Shown here in pieces: positions 41,010 through 50,305 of a stretch of DNA of 64,000 nucleotides (within the stretch, counting starts at the first letter, position 1; each line of letters starts with the position of its first letter). The stretch is from Syntrophaceae bacterium UBA6087. Lineage in GTDB: Bacteria; Desulfobacterota; Desulfomonilia; UBA1062. The position numbers were made by a program, and so were the translations under genes. A model generated the notes under the pieces. The model saw nothing but the letters and a program-made list of their open reading frames with translations. It was not told where the DNA came from and ran no database searches. The stretch covers positions 1 to 64,000 of the forward strand of contig DIXF01000010.1 of NCBI GenBank assembly GCA_002448235.1, read 5' to 3'.

Positions 41010-42730
41010 CGCTCGATCTCGTCGGCCCCTATGCGCTTGAACAAGGGGCGTCCATGGGGACATGTCATAGGAGAGCCCAGCTCGTCGAGGTCTTTGAGCA
41101 GGGCCTCGATCTCGGATAAGTGAAGCCTTTTCCCCGCACGGATACTGCTGTGGCAGGCCATGCGGACAAGCAGCTCATCGAGGTATTCTTTTCTGCGCAT
41201 CTCTCCTTCCGTCACGGCATTGATGAGATCCATGACGATCGCCTGGATGTTTCCCCGGCTCAGGACGGAAGGCACTGCACGTATCGCTATGGCGGTGTCG
41301 CCGAAGGGTTCCGCATCGATCCCCAATACTTTTAATTCATTGGATATTTCATCGAAAGCAGCGAACTCGACTGCAGAGAGTTCGATGATCCGGGGGCTGA
41401 GCAGCGCCTGGGAAGAAGCCTGATTTGAAGATCCGGCCATCTTCAGCCGCTCGTAGGTGACCCGTTCGTGGGCTGCATGCTGGTCGAGTATGTAGAGCGA
41501 AGTCTCGTCTTCGAGAAGGATATAGGTCGACTGGAATAACCCGACGACGGATTTGTCCGAATAGGTGTGCCCGGATTTTCTTTCTCCGAAGAGGTTCTGC
41601 TGGAGAATTCCGGGTTGTGTTGCCTGTATGGCGGGGAATTTGGGGGCCTGGTAAACGGTCTGGGGCTGCCGCCGGTAGGAGGCTGATGGTTCGTGTACGG
41701 CAAGGGCAGGGGGCTTTTCCCGGTCATCCGGTCGTGAGGGCGGCTGTCGCTCAAACGCATGCCTGACAGCGTTCACAATGGCGCCGAAAACGGCGGAGGG
41801 GCTCCTGAATCTCACTTCAGCCTTTGCGGGGTGCACGTTGACATCCACCTCGGAGGCATCGATATCGATAAAGAGGACCGCGAGCGGATACCGCTGCTTC
41901 ATGATAAGGCCGCTATACCCTTCCAGGACTGCCGCACGCAGGGTATGATCCAGGACCGACCTGCGGTTTACGTAGGTGTAAATCCCGCTCCTGCCGGGCC
42001 GTGTGATTTCCGGAGACGCGACGATGCCGTGGATGCTCAACTGGGGCCGCTCATCCGAGACGACATACAGTCTTCCCTGCACCTCTTTGCCCCAGACATC
42101 CGTCACCCGCTCTTCCAGGGAAGACCCTTCACGAAAGTTCAGCAACCCGCGGCCGTTTATCGAGAGGGTGAACCGCACGGAAGGATACGCCAATGAATAC
42201 CGGGAGACCACGTCGATGATATGCCGCTGCTCGGTGGAGGCTGATTTAAGGAATTTTCTCCGGGCGGGCGTATTGAAGAAAAGGTCGTTGACCTCGACAA
42301 TGGTTCCCCTGGGCATGCCCTTCATGCCCTTTTCCTTTATACCCCCCGCCTCGAGCGACAGGCGCCATCCGTTCGGCGAGGGCTCTGCCCTGGAAGCGAT
42401 CGTGGACCTGCTCACGGACAGAATGCTCGGCAGGGCCTCGCCGCGGAAACCGAGCGTATGGATGGAGAAAAGGTCGTCCGAACAGGCTATCTTGCTGGTC
42501 GCATGCCGGAGTATGGCGGTGTCGAGCTCTTCACCGGTCATGCCGTGGCCGTCGTCGGCCAGCCGTATCAGGTCGATGCCGCTTCCCTCGATCTCGATAC
42601 GGATGCTTTTTGCCTGAGCATCGATGGCGTTTTCCAGGAGCTCTTTGACCACGGAGGAAGGCCTTTCGATGACTTCTCCGGCAGCTATCTGGTTGATAAG
42701 CTCCTGGTCAAGAACCCGTATGGCTGTCAT
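40982..42730 (-). CDS. mutL: DNA mismatch repair protein MutL
   Basis: 582 aa from ATG 42730 (homology starts IRVLDQELINQIAAGEVIER). The GHKL ATPase motifs are intact: ELLENAIDAQA, DDGHGM and LGFRGEALPSI. The transducer domain follows to about residue 330. A low-complexity, Pro/Gln-rich linker (about 340-400) leads to the C-terminal dimerisation domain, which here shows QHAAHERVTYERL and ends CPHGRPLFKRI. An endonuclease DQHAxxERxxYE-type motif (DQHAAHERVTYE) is present, so the protein probably has strand-nicking activity like MutL of bacteria that lack MutH. miaA overlaps its end. Confidence 0.95.
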   Translation of the reverse strand: MTAIRVLDQELINQIAAGEVIERPSSVVKELLENAIDAQAKSIRIEIEGSGIDLIRLADDGHGMTGEELDTAILRHATSKIACSDDLFSIHTLGFRGEALPSILSVSRSTIASRAEPSPNGWRLSLEAGGIKEKGMKGMPRGTIVEVNDLFFNTPARRKFLKSASTEQRHIIDVVSRYSLAYPSVRFTLSINGRGLLNFREGSSLEERVTDVWGKEVQGRLYVVSDERPQLSIHGIVASPEITRPGRSGIYTYVNRRSVLDHTLRAAVLEGYSGLIMKQRYPLAVLFIDIDASEVDVNVHPAKAEVRFRSPSAVFGAIVNAVRHAFERQPPSRPDDREKPPALAVHEPSASYRRQPQTVYQAPKFPAIQATQPGILQQNLFGERKSGHTYSDKSVVGLFQSTYILLEDETSLYILDQHAAHERVTYERLKMAGSSNQASSQALLSPRIIELSAVEFAAFDEISNELKVLGIDAEPFGDTAIAIRAVPSVLSRGNIQAIVMDLINAVTEGEMRRKEYLDELLVRMACHSSIRAGKRLHLSEIEALLKDLDELGSPMTCPHGRPLFKRIGADEIERWIGRRPLS

Positions 42731-42875
42731 TCCTCGTTTCTCCTCAACTGCGATGTGGAAGGCGGATTTACGCCCTGCTCGTGTAAACGCTATCCACATC
42801 CGCACGAGAAGTCAACTATGCGATATGCCGCAGGTTCCTGCAGAGGACCGTTCCTTCCGCAGGATATGGATTTGT

Positions 42876-42920
42876 ATAAAAAAGCTCTACCACCCGGCGT
42901 CATGCCAGGCAGCAGAGCTT
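42876..42920 (-). terminator. Strong hairpin with U-run (possible small-RNA terminator)
   Basis: On the minus strand AAGCTCT (42920-42914) pairs with AGAGCTT (42888-42882), and the enclosed bases continue pairing for ten more, allowing G-U pairs, around a four-base loop, followed by six U's. It has the form of an intrinsic terminator but no protein gene ends just before it. A weak promoter-like pair (TTGATA, TATATT) lies about 110-140 bp upstream. Confidence 0.6.
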
Positions 42921-43133
42921 CTGCAATCGGTTCCCCGGCCCGGAATGTGCCTTTATTGGACGCACCTCGTGATGGCTTCATCTACCTCTTCAAGCGATCG
43001 AAACCGGCGTTCCGGAATATAGTTGAGAGAGGTAATCTATTATCAACCGCCTTCAGGAGAATATTGTTATATTACTTTGTTAAAATAGGATCTTATGTGT
43101 TTTCATATTGATCCTGGCAATATAATAATTTCT

Positions 43134-43376
43134 TTATGTACAGAGTAGGGGGGTCACCCTCTCGTAAGTGATGATACGGCTTCCTTCCCTGGTCCAAGGA
43201 ACCACATCGAAGTTCTGAAAGGAAACACAAGACACAGCCCGTTGACCGAGAAAATCATCGGAGGCATTGGAAACGGGAATCATGTATTCCGGAGCACAAA
43301 GCTCCCCTGTGACAATTACAAATAAGAGTCCATCTGCCTCTATTGCAAAGCAGGCGTATGAGCCTGATTTGACGGA
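43134..43376 (-). pseudogene. Open frame without start: possible gene remnant
   Basis: The minus strand is open for 80 codons before the TAA at 43134, immediately after another stop. The translation is protein-like: YACFAIEADGLLFVIVTGEL, then a segment ending SFQNFDVVPWTREGSRIITY. The only ATG is in the second half, giving 47 aa. I do not recognise a family. It could be a remnant, a short gene with an unusual start, or chance. Confidence 0.25.
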
Positions 43377-43608
43377 TTAAAAAAGTCTTCACCATTTGCC
43401 CGTGGCTGCATTCCATCGAGCAGGTCAATGGTTCCGTATGTTCTTAAAACCAGGCAAGGCGGTCTTGACGGAAGAGAATCGTGACAAGTCTGGCGGAAAG
43501 GGGGCTCAGCGGGCAAGGACTGCGATATACCTATTATTTAACATAATATATATTATCGGCCTTTTGGTGTATGCAGCTTTAGCGGCATTGAGAACGCGTA
43601 CATTCGAT

Positions 43609-44757
43609 TTATGTGCGATACTCCGAATTGATCTTCACGTAGTCGTACGAAAGATCCGAGGTAAAGGCAGTGAATCTCCCGGAACCGCCCTTCAGGTCGA
43701 TCCCGATTGCGATCTCCTTCTCCACGAGTTTTTTGTGCAGCATGTCCTCGCTGAAGCCTTCAGCTTCTTTTCCGGACGTGACGACCCGGTAGCCTGAAAC
43801 CGTTATGTCGATCGTATCCGGATCGATCGGTATGTCGCTGTAGCCGACGGCCGCCATGATCCGTCCCCAGTTGGGATCCGCCCCGAACAGCGCGGTCTTT
43901 ACCAGAAGCGAGTTCGCCACTGCCATGGCTGCCTTTTTCGCCTCGGCATCCGTGCCTGCCCCGGTCACGGTAATCTCGACGATCTTTGTGGCGCCTTCGC
44001 CGTCCTTCACCAGCATTATGGCAAGCTCTCTGATGACTTCATGGACGGCCCTGCTAATTTCATTAGTATTTACAGTAACATATCCTGTTGAAAGAGCCAG
44101 AAGCGTGTCGTTCGTCGACATGTCCCCGTCAATGGTGATCGCGTTGAACGTGCTTTCGATGGATGTTTTAACAATATTATCAAGGTCTTGCTTGCTGATA
44201 ACCGCATCGGTGAGGACAACGGCCAAGGTCGTGGCCATATCGGGCGCTATCATGCCCGCTCCCTTGGCTATGCCGAGAACGGTGGCAGCACCTGCCGTGC
44301 GGGTAACGACCTTGGGGAAGGTGTCCGTTGTCATGATAGCCTTTGCAAAGGGGGCAGGATCTCCGCCAAGTCCTGCTGCGAGTTCGGGGATCTTCTCCAG
44401 CATCCGCCCGACCGGCATCTTCACCCCGATAACGCCGGTGGAGAGCGGCGCTACCTCATCCCGGTGAATACCCAGCGTGCGGGCCGTTTCTTCCATGAGC
44501 GCCCGGGCATCATCGGTCCCCCCGCTGCCGGTGCAGGCGTTGGCATTGCCGGAATTCGCGAGGATGGCCCGCAAGCTGCCCTTTTTTACCAGTTCCATAC
44601 CGATGAGGACGGGCGCAGCCTTTACCTTGTTCAGGGTGAACACGCCTGAGGCAACCGCATCCTTATCGCAGAAGATGAGCGCCAGATCCAGGCGCGCAGT
44701 ACCAGGGGCCTTGACCCCTGCATTGATGGCGGAAAAGCTGAATCCTTTGGGCGTCAT
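43609..44757 (-). CDS. argJ: Ornithine acetyltransferase / N-acetylglutamate synthase ArgJ
   Basis: 382 aa. ArgJ transfers acetyl from N-acetylornithine to glutamate; bifunctional forms also use acetyl-CoA. It self-cleaves between Ala and Thr in the KGAGMIAPDMATTL motif (the MAT-T site), giving alpha and beta chains; the Thr is the nucleophile. Other signatures are LANSGNANACTGSGG and AITIDGDMSTNDT. ATG 44757 overlaps the secA stop (ATGA). A separate short N-acetylglutamate synthase gene lies 5.4 kb away on the same strand; whether ArgJ here is mono- or bifunctional is undecided. Confidence 0.96.
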   Translation of the reverse strand: MTPKGFSFSAINAGVKAPGTARLDLALIFCDKDAVASGVFTLNKVKAAPVLIGMELVKKGSLRAILANSGNANACTGSGGTDDARALMEETARTLGIHRDEVAPLSTGVIGVKMPVGRMLEKIPELAAGLGGDPAPFAKAIMTTDTFPKVVTRTAGAATVLGIAKGAGMIAPDMATTLAVVLTDAVISKQDLDNIVKTSIESTFNAITIDGDMSTNDTLLALSTGYVTVNTNEISRAVHEVIRELAIMLVKDGEGATKIVEITVTGAGTDAEAKKAAMAVANSLLVKTALFGADPNWGRIMAAVGYSDIPIDPDTIDITVSGYRVVTSGKEAEGFSEDMLHKKLVEKEIAIGIDLKGGSGRFTAFTSDLSYDYVKINSEYRT

Positions 44758-47384
44758 TCATTCACCCCGCAGCACTGTTTGTATTTCTTGCCCGAGCCGC
44801 AGGGACACGGATCGTTTCTTCCGACCTTTTTCCCCTGCCGTTTAAAGGTAGCAGGCCTCTCGGCAGGACCTCGCCCGAGCTGCATCCGCTGTGTACGCTC
44901 CTTTGTGGATATCTTCTCCACGTCCTCCTGGCGCTGGATCTGAATCTTGAAGAGCCTCTCCAGGCTCAGCTCCTTGATCCGGGAGAGCGTAACCACGAAC
45001 ATGTCGAACCCGTCCTTCTGGTATTCGCGCAAAGGGTTCTTCTGCCCGTATCCCCTCAGGCCGATGCCTTCCTTCAGATGGTCCATGGAAAGGAGATGGT
45101 CCTTCCAGAGCGTGTCCAGCGTTATCAGGAGCACCTGCCGCTCGACCATCCGCATGACATCGGGCGTGAAATCCTGCTCGCGCCGGTCATACTGCTCCAT
45201 GACCTGTTTCTTAAGCGCCTCTGTAAGGGCTTCCCTGCTGCTTCCCTTTTCCGGCTCATACTGCATGTCGATATCGAACTGATTCCAGACCCAGCCCCGC
45301 AATCCGTCCATATCCCAATCGGGGACATGAGACCTTCCGGGGATGTAAACGTCCAGATTTTCATCCAGGACTTCATCGATCATATCCTCGACCATGCCTT
45401 TCAGGTTTTCTTCCGAGAGGATGGTGCGGCGCTGGGCATAGATCACTTCCCTCTGCTTGTTCATGACGTCGTCATATTCAAGGAGGTGCTTTCGTATCTC
45501 GAAGTTGCGGCCTTCGACCTTTTTCTGGGCGCCCTCAATGCTGCGCGAGATGAGGGGGTGCTCGATGGGTTCATCCTCGGCAACGCCAAGGCGATCCATG
45601 ATGGACGAGATCCGCTCGGATCCGAAAATGCGCAGGAGATCGTCTTCGAGGCTCAGGTAGAACCGTGATGCGCCCGGGTCTCCCTGCCTTCCGGAACGCC
45701 CCCGGAGCTGGTTGTCGATCCGTCTGCTTTCGTGGCGCTCCGTCCCGAGGATAAAGAGCCCGCCTGCGTCGATAACATCCTGGTGCTCTTTTTCGCATTG
45801 CGCCTTGAACTTCGCAAAGACCTCCGGATAGGTTTCGTGATCGGCCGTCACGAGCTGCTTGGCAAGGTATTCCGGGTTGCCGCCGAGGACGATGTCGGTT
45901 CCCCTGCCCGCCATGTTCGTCGCGATCGTGATCGCGCCTTTTCTCCCTGCCTGGGCCACGATTTCGGCCTCGCGCTCGTGATGCTTTGCGTTGAGCACAT
46001 GGTGGGGGATATTCCTCCGTTTCAGGAATTTCGATACTTTCTCGGAGTTCTCGATGGAACTGGTACCCACGAGCACGGGCTGCCCCTTCTCATGGCAATT
46101 GTTTATCTCGTCCACCACCGCTTTGAGCTTTTCTTTCTCTGACTTGTAGATGACGTCCGAGTGATCCTTGCGGACCATGGGCATATTCGTGGGTATGGCG
46201 ACGACCTCGAGCCGGTAGATGTTCATGAATTCGAGCGCTTCGGTCTCGGCCGTACCGGTCATGCCGGCGAGCTTCTCGTACATCCGGAAATAATTCTGGA
46301 AGGTGATGGTGGCAAGCGTCTGGTTCTCGTTTGCGACCTTGACCCCTTCCTTTGCCTCCAGGGCCTGATGGAGACCTTCGGAGTAGCGCCTTCCCGGCAT
46401 GAGCCTGCCGGTGAACTCGTCCACGATGATGACCTCTCCGTCCTTGACCACGTAATGCACGTCGCGATTGAACAGGGTGTGGGCGCGCAACGCCTGGTTG
46501 AGGTGATGTACGGTCTCGAACTCCGAGGAGTCGTAGAGGTTTTCCTTTGAGAGGACCTTCTGCAGCGCCTCAATGCCCTCTTCGGTGTACACCACCGTGT
46601 TGGCCTTCTCGTCCTTGCTGTAGAGCTCTTCGGCGTTTTTCCGCCTGAGCAGATCGATGACTGCCACGTTGGCGTCATAATACTTCGTGGTGGACTGCTC
46701 TGCCGGCCCGGAGATGATCAGCGGGGTCCTGGCTTCATCGATGAGGATCGAGTCCACTTCGTCGACGATGGCGTAGTAGAAGTCCCTCTGAACATAGTCT
46801 TCGAAGGTGAACTTCATATTATCCCGCAAATAGTCGAACCCGAATTCGTTGTTCGTTCCATAGGTGATGTCGGCATTGTAACTCTGCTTTCTCTGCCGGT
46901 CATCGAGCCCGTGTACGATAACGCCCACGTCGAGCCCCAGGAACCTGTATATCTTGCCCATCCAATCCGAGTCGCGGCTTGCAAGATAGTCGTTCACCGT
47001 AACCACGTGGACCCCTTTTCCAAAAAGCGCGTTGAGATAGACGGGCATGGTGGCGACGAGCGTCTTGCCTTCACCGGTTTTCATCTCGGAGATCTTTCCT
47101 TCGTGGAGGATCATCCCGCCGATGACCTGAACATCGAAGGGCCTCATATTCAGCGTCCTTCTGGAGGTCTCCCGCACGACGGCAAATGCCTCGGGAAGAA
47201 TATCGTCAAGGGTAGCACCCGCATCGAGCCTCCCTCTGAAATCGGGGGTCATGGCTTTGAGCGAGGCATCATCCATTGCCCGGAACTTTGATTCGAGGTC
47301 GTTGACACGCTGCAAAAGGGGTTTAAGCCTCCGTATTTCCCTCTCATTTTTACTACCGAATAATTTAACTAGCCAATTATACAT
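44754..47384 (-). CDS. secA: Protein translocase ATPase SecA
   Basis: 876 aa. SecA drives preproteins through SecYEG. Visible parts: the N-terminal motor domain with MKTGEGKTLVATMPVYLNAL (Walker A), DEVDSILIDEARTPLIISGP (Walker B and DEAD), motor domain 2 with TNMAGRGTDIVLGGN and QLRGRSGRQGDPGASRFYLS, the helical scaffold and wing domains, and a C-terminal zinc SEC-C motif (GRNDPCPCGSGKKYKQCCG). It is complete. argJ overlaps the end. A 60-bp gap separates it from the M23 peptidase upstream. Confidence 0.98.
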   Translation of the reverse strand: MYNWLVKLFGSKNEREIRRLKPLLQRVNDLESKFRAMDDASLKAMTPDFRGRLDAGATLDDILPEAFAVVRETSRRTLNMRPFDVQVIGGMILHEGKISEMKTGEGKTLVATMPVYLNALFGKGVHVVTVNDYLASRDSDWMGKIYRFLGLDVGVIVHGLDDRQRKQSYNADITYGTNNEFGFDYLRDNMKFTFEDYVQRDFYYAIVDEVDSILIDEARTPLIISGPAEQSTTKYYDANVAVIDLLRRKNAEELYSKDEKANTVVYTEEGIEALQKVLSKENLYDSSEFETVHHLNQALRAHTLFNRDVHYVVKDGEVIIVDEFTGRLMPGRRYSEGLHQALEAKEGVKVANENQTLATITFQNYFRMYEKLAGMTGTAETEALEFMNIYRLEVVAIPTNMPMVRKDHSDVIYKSEKEKLKAVVDEINNCHEKGQPVLVGTSSIENSEKVSKFLKRRNIPHHVLNAKHHEREAEIVAQAGRKGAITIATNMAGRGTDIVLGGNPEYLAKQLVTADHETYPEVFAKFKAQCEKEHQDVIDAGGLFILGTERHESRRIDNQLRGRSGRQGDPGASRFYLSLEDDLLRIFGSERISSIMDRLGVAEDEPIEHPLISRSIEGAQKKVEGRNFEIRKHLLEYDDVMNKQREVIYAQRRTILSEENLKGMVEDMIDEVLDENLDVYIPGRSHVPDWDMDGLRGWVWNQFDIDMQYEPEKGSSREALTEALKKQVMEQYDRREQDFTPDVMRMVERQVLLITLDTLWKDHLLSMDHLKEGIGLRGYGQKNPLREYQKDGFDMFVVTLSRIKELSLERLFKIQIQRQEDVEKISTKERTQRMQLGRGPAERPATFKRQGKKVGRNDPCPCGSGKKYKQCCGVNE

Positions 47385-47447
47385 ACGGATTTACCAATCC
47401 TTTTCTCTTTTTGTTGGAGTAAGAAGAGTAATAGAATATAGGAGTGA

Positions 47448-48353
47448 CTATTTCAACATATATCTTAGCGGATTCACGTTGACGCCGTTGATGAGAATTT
47501 CATAATGCAGATGGGAGCCTGTGCTGCGCCCCGAGTTTCCGATGGATGCTATTTTCTCCCCTTTTTCCACACGCCGTCCGATCTCCAGGGAAGAATCGAG
47601 GAGATGACTGTACTTGGTCATGATACCGTTGCCGTGATCGATTAACAGGACATTCCCATAGCTCTCGCTACTGTAATAATCGCTTACCGTGCCGTCTGCA
47701 GCGGCATAAACAGGCGTTGATTCCAGGGAGGCGATGTCGATACCCTTATGGAATTCGGTCATATCGGAAAAAGGAGAGTTGCGCCAACCGAAGCGGGAGC
47801 TAAAAAATCCCTGGGATGGGCACAAGGACGGGATATGGGCGATGAGGGACTTCTGTCTATCTATCTCGGAGATCAGATTCTTTGCGATCTCCTGCTCAAG
47901 GGCTATGTCCTCTCCGAGCCTTTCGACATGAGAATCGAGCTCGAAATCGATCGCCCTCCCGGGCAGGACGCTTACGCCTCGCGACCCGTGAGAAAAGTCC
48001 TCATCGCTTCCTCCCATTCCCATCATATTCTCGGGATGGTCCAGAAGAATGCGGGATGCTGCTTTGAGACGCCGGTTGTAAGCTTTCAGAACGCTCAGCT
48101 CCTCGTCAAGGGCAGTAATCTTTTTCGAGAGGTCTTTGATCGTTCCTGCCTGCTCGGCGTTCTTCTCTTTCATGAGGTCGATCCGGCTCGTGTCGTAGCG
48201 TAAAAGATGGAGTTTATAACCGATGAATCCGGAGAATACCGCCAGCGCCATAGCCATGATTGCTGCGAGGGACAAAACAAGGGGCACACTGTGGGTCCTC
48301 TTTATCGCACCGCCTTTACTCACATGGATGAGTATGGTCCGGCGGGGCTTCAC
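47448..48353 (-). CDS. Membrane-anchored M23 (LytM-type) peptidase
   Basis: 301 aa from GTG 48353, which follows GAGGG and starts the family-like KPRRTILIHVSKGG; an upstream ATG (48410) lies inside pmbA. One membrane helix (about residues 27-50, VPLVLSLAAIMAMALAVF) is followed by a coiled coil (about 60-105) and a C-terminal LytM domain with HKGIDIA, LLIDHGNGIMTKYSHL and GSHLHYEI, which supply the zinc ligands. It should cleave peptidoglycan cross-links or, if a ligand is lost in a partner, act as an amidase activator like EnvC. It starts 12 bases downstream of the pmbA stop. Confidence 0.88.
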   Translation of the reverse strand: MKPRRTILIHVSKGGAIKRTHSVPLVLSLAAIMAMALAVFSGFIGYKLHLLRYDTSRIDLMKEKNAEQAGTIKDLSKKITALDEELSVLKAYNRRLKAASRILLDHPENMMGMGGSDEDFSHGSRGVSVLPGRAIDFELDSHVERLGEDIALEQEIAKNLISEIDRQKSLIAHIPSLCPSQGFFSSRFGWRNSPFSDMTEFHKGIDIASLESTPVYAAADGTVSDYYSSESYGNVLLIDHGNGIMTKYSHLLDSSLEIGRRVEKGEKIASIGNSGRSTGSHLHYEILINGVNVNPLRYMLK

Positions 48354-48364
48354 AGGAAAAGCCC

Positions 48365-49684
48365 TCACTGTGCGCTGATATCGATGCTCTCTATCAATAC
48401 TGAGGGACACATCACGTGTCCGAATTCTCTCATATCACTTCCCACGGCAGCGACCCGCGAGAACAATTCATACAAGTTTCCCGATATAGCGGCCTCCCGT
48501 ATCGGATACGCCGCTTTATCGCCCTCCATGATCATCCCGCTTACCCCGACGGAAAACTCTCCGGTAATGGGATTCGCGGTATGCATGCCCATGATATCCG
48601 TGATCTTCAGCAGTTGCTTGATGCCTTTGATTTCCTGGTATACGTCCTTGAGTCCGGGTTCCATGCAGAGATGCCTGATCCCTGCCGAAGGAGTCGAGCG
48701 GTAGCCTCCGCGGAGAGAATTCCCCGTGGAGCTTTTCCCGGCCACGCTCCCCCAGTAGCTGTCATAGACAAAGGAGGCGACGGTCCCCTTTTCCACAAGG
48801 GGGGTCTTCCGCGACCTTACGCCTTCGCCGTCAAAAGGGCAGGCATCGGCAGCATGAAAGTCGAGCGGATCGTCGATCAGCGTTACCGATCCGGAAAAGC
48901 ACTTCTTCCCGAGCTTGTCTTTCAGGTAAGACTTTCCTTTGATCACGTTCTCGCCGACAAAGGCATCCGATATGAATTCGAGGATCTGGGCGGTCGTCAT
49001 ATTGTCGAAAAGCACCGGAAGCTTCATTGTCTGAATCTTCCTGGCCATGAGCATGTCGGTCGCCCTCTTCGCAGCTTCCCGCCCTACCCTTGCAACGTCA
49101 ATATTCTGCAGGAAATGGCTGAAATCGAACTCGTAGCCCGACTGGGTATCGTCATCCTGTTTTGCCATGACCATGATCGAGGACGAGACAAAGGAGAACC
49201 GTGAAGATGCATCGATTCCATGGGAATTCACGATGCGGACAGTCGAGACCGTCCGTGAGTACGACGCCTTGCGCACCTGGTGTATCCTGCTATCGGAATC
49301 CCGTGCGGATTTTTCGAGAGCTACGGCGCCGGCGATGCAGTCTTCTGCGCTTAAGTTTGAGACGGCCTCATCAAAAGTATCCAGGCTCGAATATCCATCC
49401 TGGCTGCCGGGCAGCCGGTTGTGCTCGTCCTTGAACTGGTACCGCGCAGACGTTATTGCCGAATCTATCAGCTCTTCCGTCGCCTCGGACCCGTAGGCAA
49501 ACCCCATGGCGTTGTCCATGAGAACGCGGAGGCCCACCCCTGATTCGTTCGAACGTATCAGAGAGCCGGGAGCGCATTCTTTGGATTCGGCCTTGATGCT
49601 GTCGGATACCGTCCCGTATATTTCAAACTCGCTGATGGAACGTTTCCGTAAGAGCTCTAATGCCCTTGATATCTTTTCTTCCAT
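48365..49684 (-). CDS. pmbA: PmbA/TldE-like metalloprotease subunit
   Basis: 439 aa. It belongs to the TldD/PmbA family; PmbA (TldE) is the subunit without the HExxxH zinc site and forms a protease with TldD, which degrades unfolded peptides and matures peptide products such as microcin B17. Typical segments are ESGVGLRVLMDNAMGFAYGS, FDNMTTAQILEFISDAFVGE and LRGGYRSTPSAGIRHLCMEPG. No HExxxH is present, so PmbA rather than TldD. tldD is not in the window. It starts 13 bp after the N-acetylglutamate synthase stop. Confidence 0.9.
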   Translation of the reverse strand: MEEKISRALELLRKRSISEFEIYGTVSDSIKAESKECAPGSLIRSNESGVGLRVLMDNAMGFAYGSEATEELIDSAITSARYQFKDEHNRLPGSQDGYSSLDTFDEAVSNLSAEDCIAGAVALEKSARDSDSRIHQVRKASYSRTVSTVRIVNSHGIDASSRFSFVSSSIMVMAKQDDDTQSGYEFDFSHFLQNIDVARVGREAAKRATDMLMARKIQTMKLPVLFDNMTTAQILEFISDAFVGENVIKGKSYLKDKLGKKCFSGSVTLIDDPLDFHAADACPFDGEGVRSRKTPLVEKGTVASFVYDSYWGSVAGKSSTGNSLRGGYRSTPSAGIRHLCMEPGLKDVYQEIKGIKQLLKITDIMGMHTANPITGEFSVGVSGMIMEGDKAAYPIREAAISGNLYELFSRVAAVGSDMREFGHVMCPSVLIESIDISAQ

Positions 49685-49697
49685 CTTATGCCGCCGT

Positions 49698-50162
49698 TTA
49701 CCCTTCTAAATGATATATCAGCGCTGTCTCCCTGCAATCCGGGAAGTACTGGCAATGGATGCAGTCACTCCAGATCTTATTTGGCAGCGTGGCTTTGTCC
49801 ACCTCGCTGAAGCCGGCCTTCTTGAAAAATTCCGGCACATAGGTGAGGACGAACAGCGTCTTCAGCCCCAGCTCGGATGCCTCGCGAATGCATGCATCCA
49901 CCAGCTGCTTTCCTATCCCGGAGCTCTGGCATTCCTTCTTCACCGCTAAAGTCCTGATCTCCGCCATATCGTTCCAGGAAATCTGCAGGGCGCAACAACC
50001 TATCACCTCTGTACGATCGTGGTCACCGGTCACAATCCAGAAATCCCTTATGCTCGTGTACAGGGAATAGAGAGACTTCGGTAAGAGCAATCCCTCCCTC
50101 ACGAACGGTTCGATCAAATCCTTGACCTGTGACACCTCACTCACCAGCAGCTTCCGTATCAT
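49698..50162 (-). CDS. argA: Short GNAT-type N-acetylglutamate synthase
   Basis: 154 aa GNAT acetyltransferase. Motif A is VKKECQSSGIGKQLVDACI, the acetyl-CoA pyrophosphate loop. The C-terminal segment LPNKIWSDCIHCQYFPDCRE is that of the short, kinase-less ArgA-like enzymes of deltaproteobacteria and other groups, unlike the longer E. coli ArgA. It would make N-acetylglutamate, the first arginine precursor. The symbol is by function; the protein is not an orthologue of E. coli argA. Its ATG (50162) is the last paired base of a long hairpin at 50162-50203, which may control translation. Confidence 0.8.
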   Translation of the reverse strand: MIRKLLVSEVSQVKDLIEPFVREGLLLPKSLYSLYTSIRDFWIVTGDHDRTEVIGCCALQISWNDMAEIRTLAVKKECQSSGIGKQLVDACIREASELGLKTLFVLTYVPEFFKKAGFSEVDKATLPNKIWSDCIHCQYFPDCRETALIYHLEG

Positions 50163-50203
50163 GGTCTATGAAAATCCTCTTTAAAATTTTCATACCTAGA
50201 CCA
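50162..50203 (-). promoter_or_regulatory. Hairpin over the N-acetylglutamate synthase start codon
   Basis: On the minus strand TGGTCTA (50203-50197) and TGAAAAT (50192-50186) pair perfectly with ATTTTCA (50175-50169) and TAGACCA (50168-50162), with a four-base bulge and a 10-base loop. The last A of the 3' arm is the A of the ATG, and the AGAGG ribosome-binding site lies in or beside the loop, so the start codon would be held in the stem. Confidence 0.6.
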
Positions 50204-50305
50204 TTGGCGAGATGAAATGTCAAATGTAAATCCTTTACTATTCATTATAAGATGCCTCGCAAGGGAAACAACCACGCGAAAGACAAGGGGCTCTCCACTG
50301 ATCGT

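Larger units (their letters stand above)
42731..43608. other. Gene-poor stretch between mutL and argJ
   Basis: About 880 bp without a recognisable gene, AT-richer than its flanks. Supported content is a strong terminator-like hairpin on the minus strand (42876-42920). The open minus-strand frame at 43134-43376 (81 codons, no canonical early start) and the short plus-strand frame near 43396 show no family I recognise. Confidence 0.6.

Noticed and set aside
42790..42981. A 63-codon minus-strand frame with GAGGT before its ATG
   Set aside because: It spans the strong hairpin and U-run and has no hydrophobic core or recognisable motif; the terminator interpretation explains the sequence better.
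43203..43323. A short plus-strand frame containing LTEKIIG, reminiscent of GxxExxY-type proteins
   Set aside because: Only one short match; the rest of the frame does not continue the family and stops quickly.
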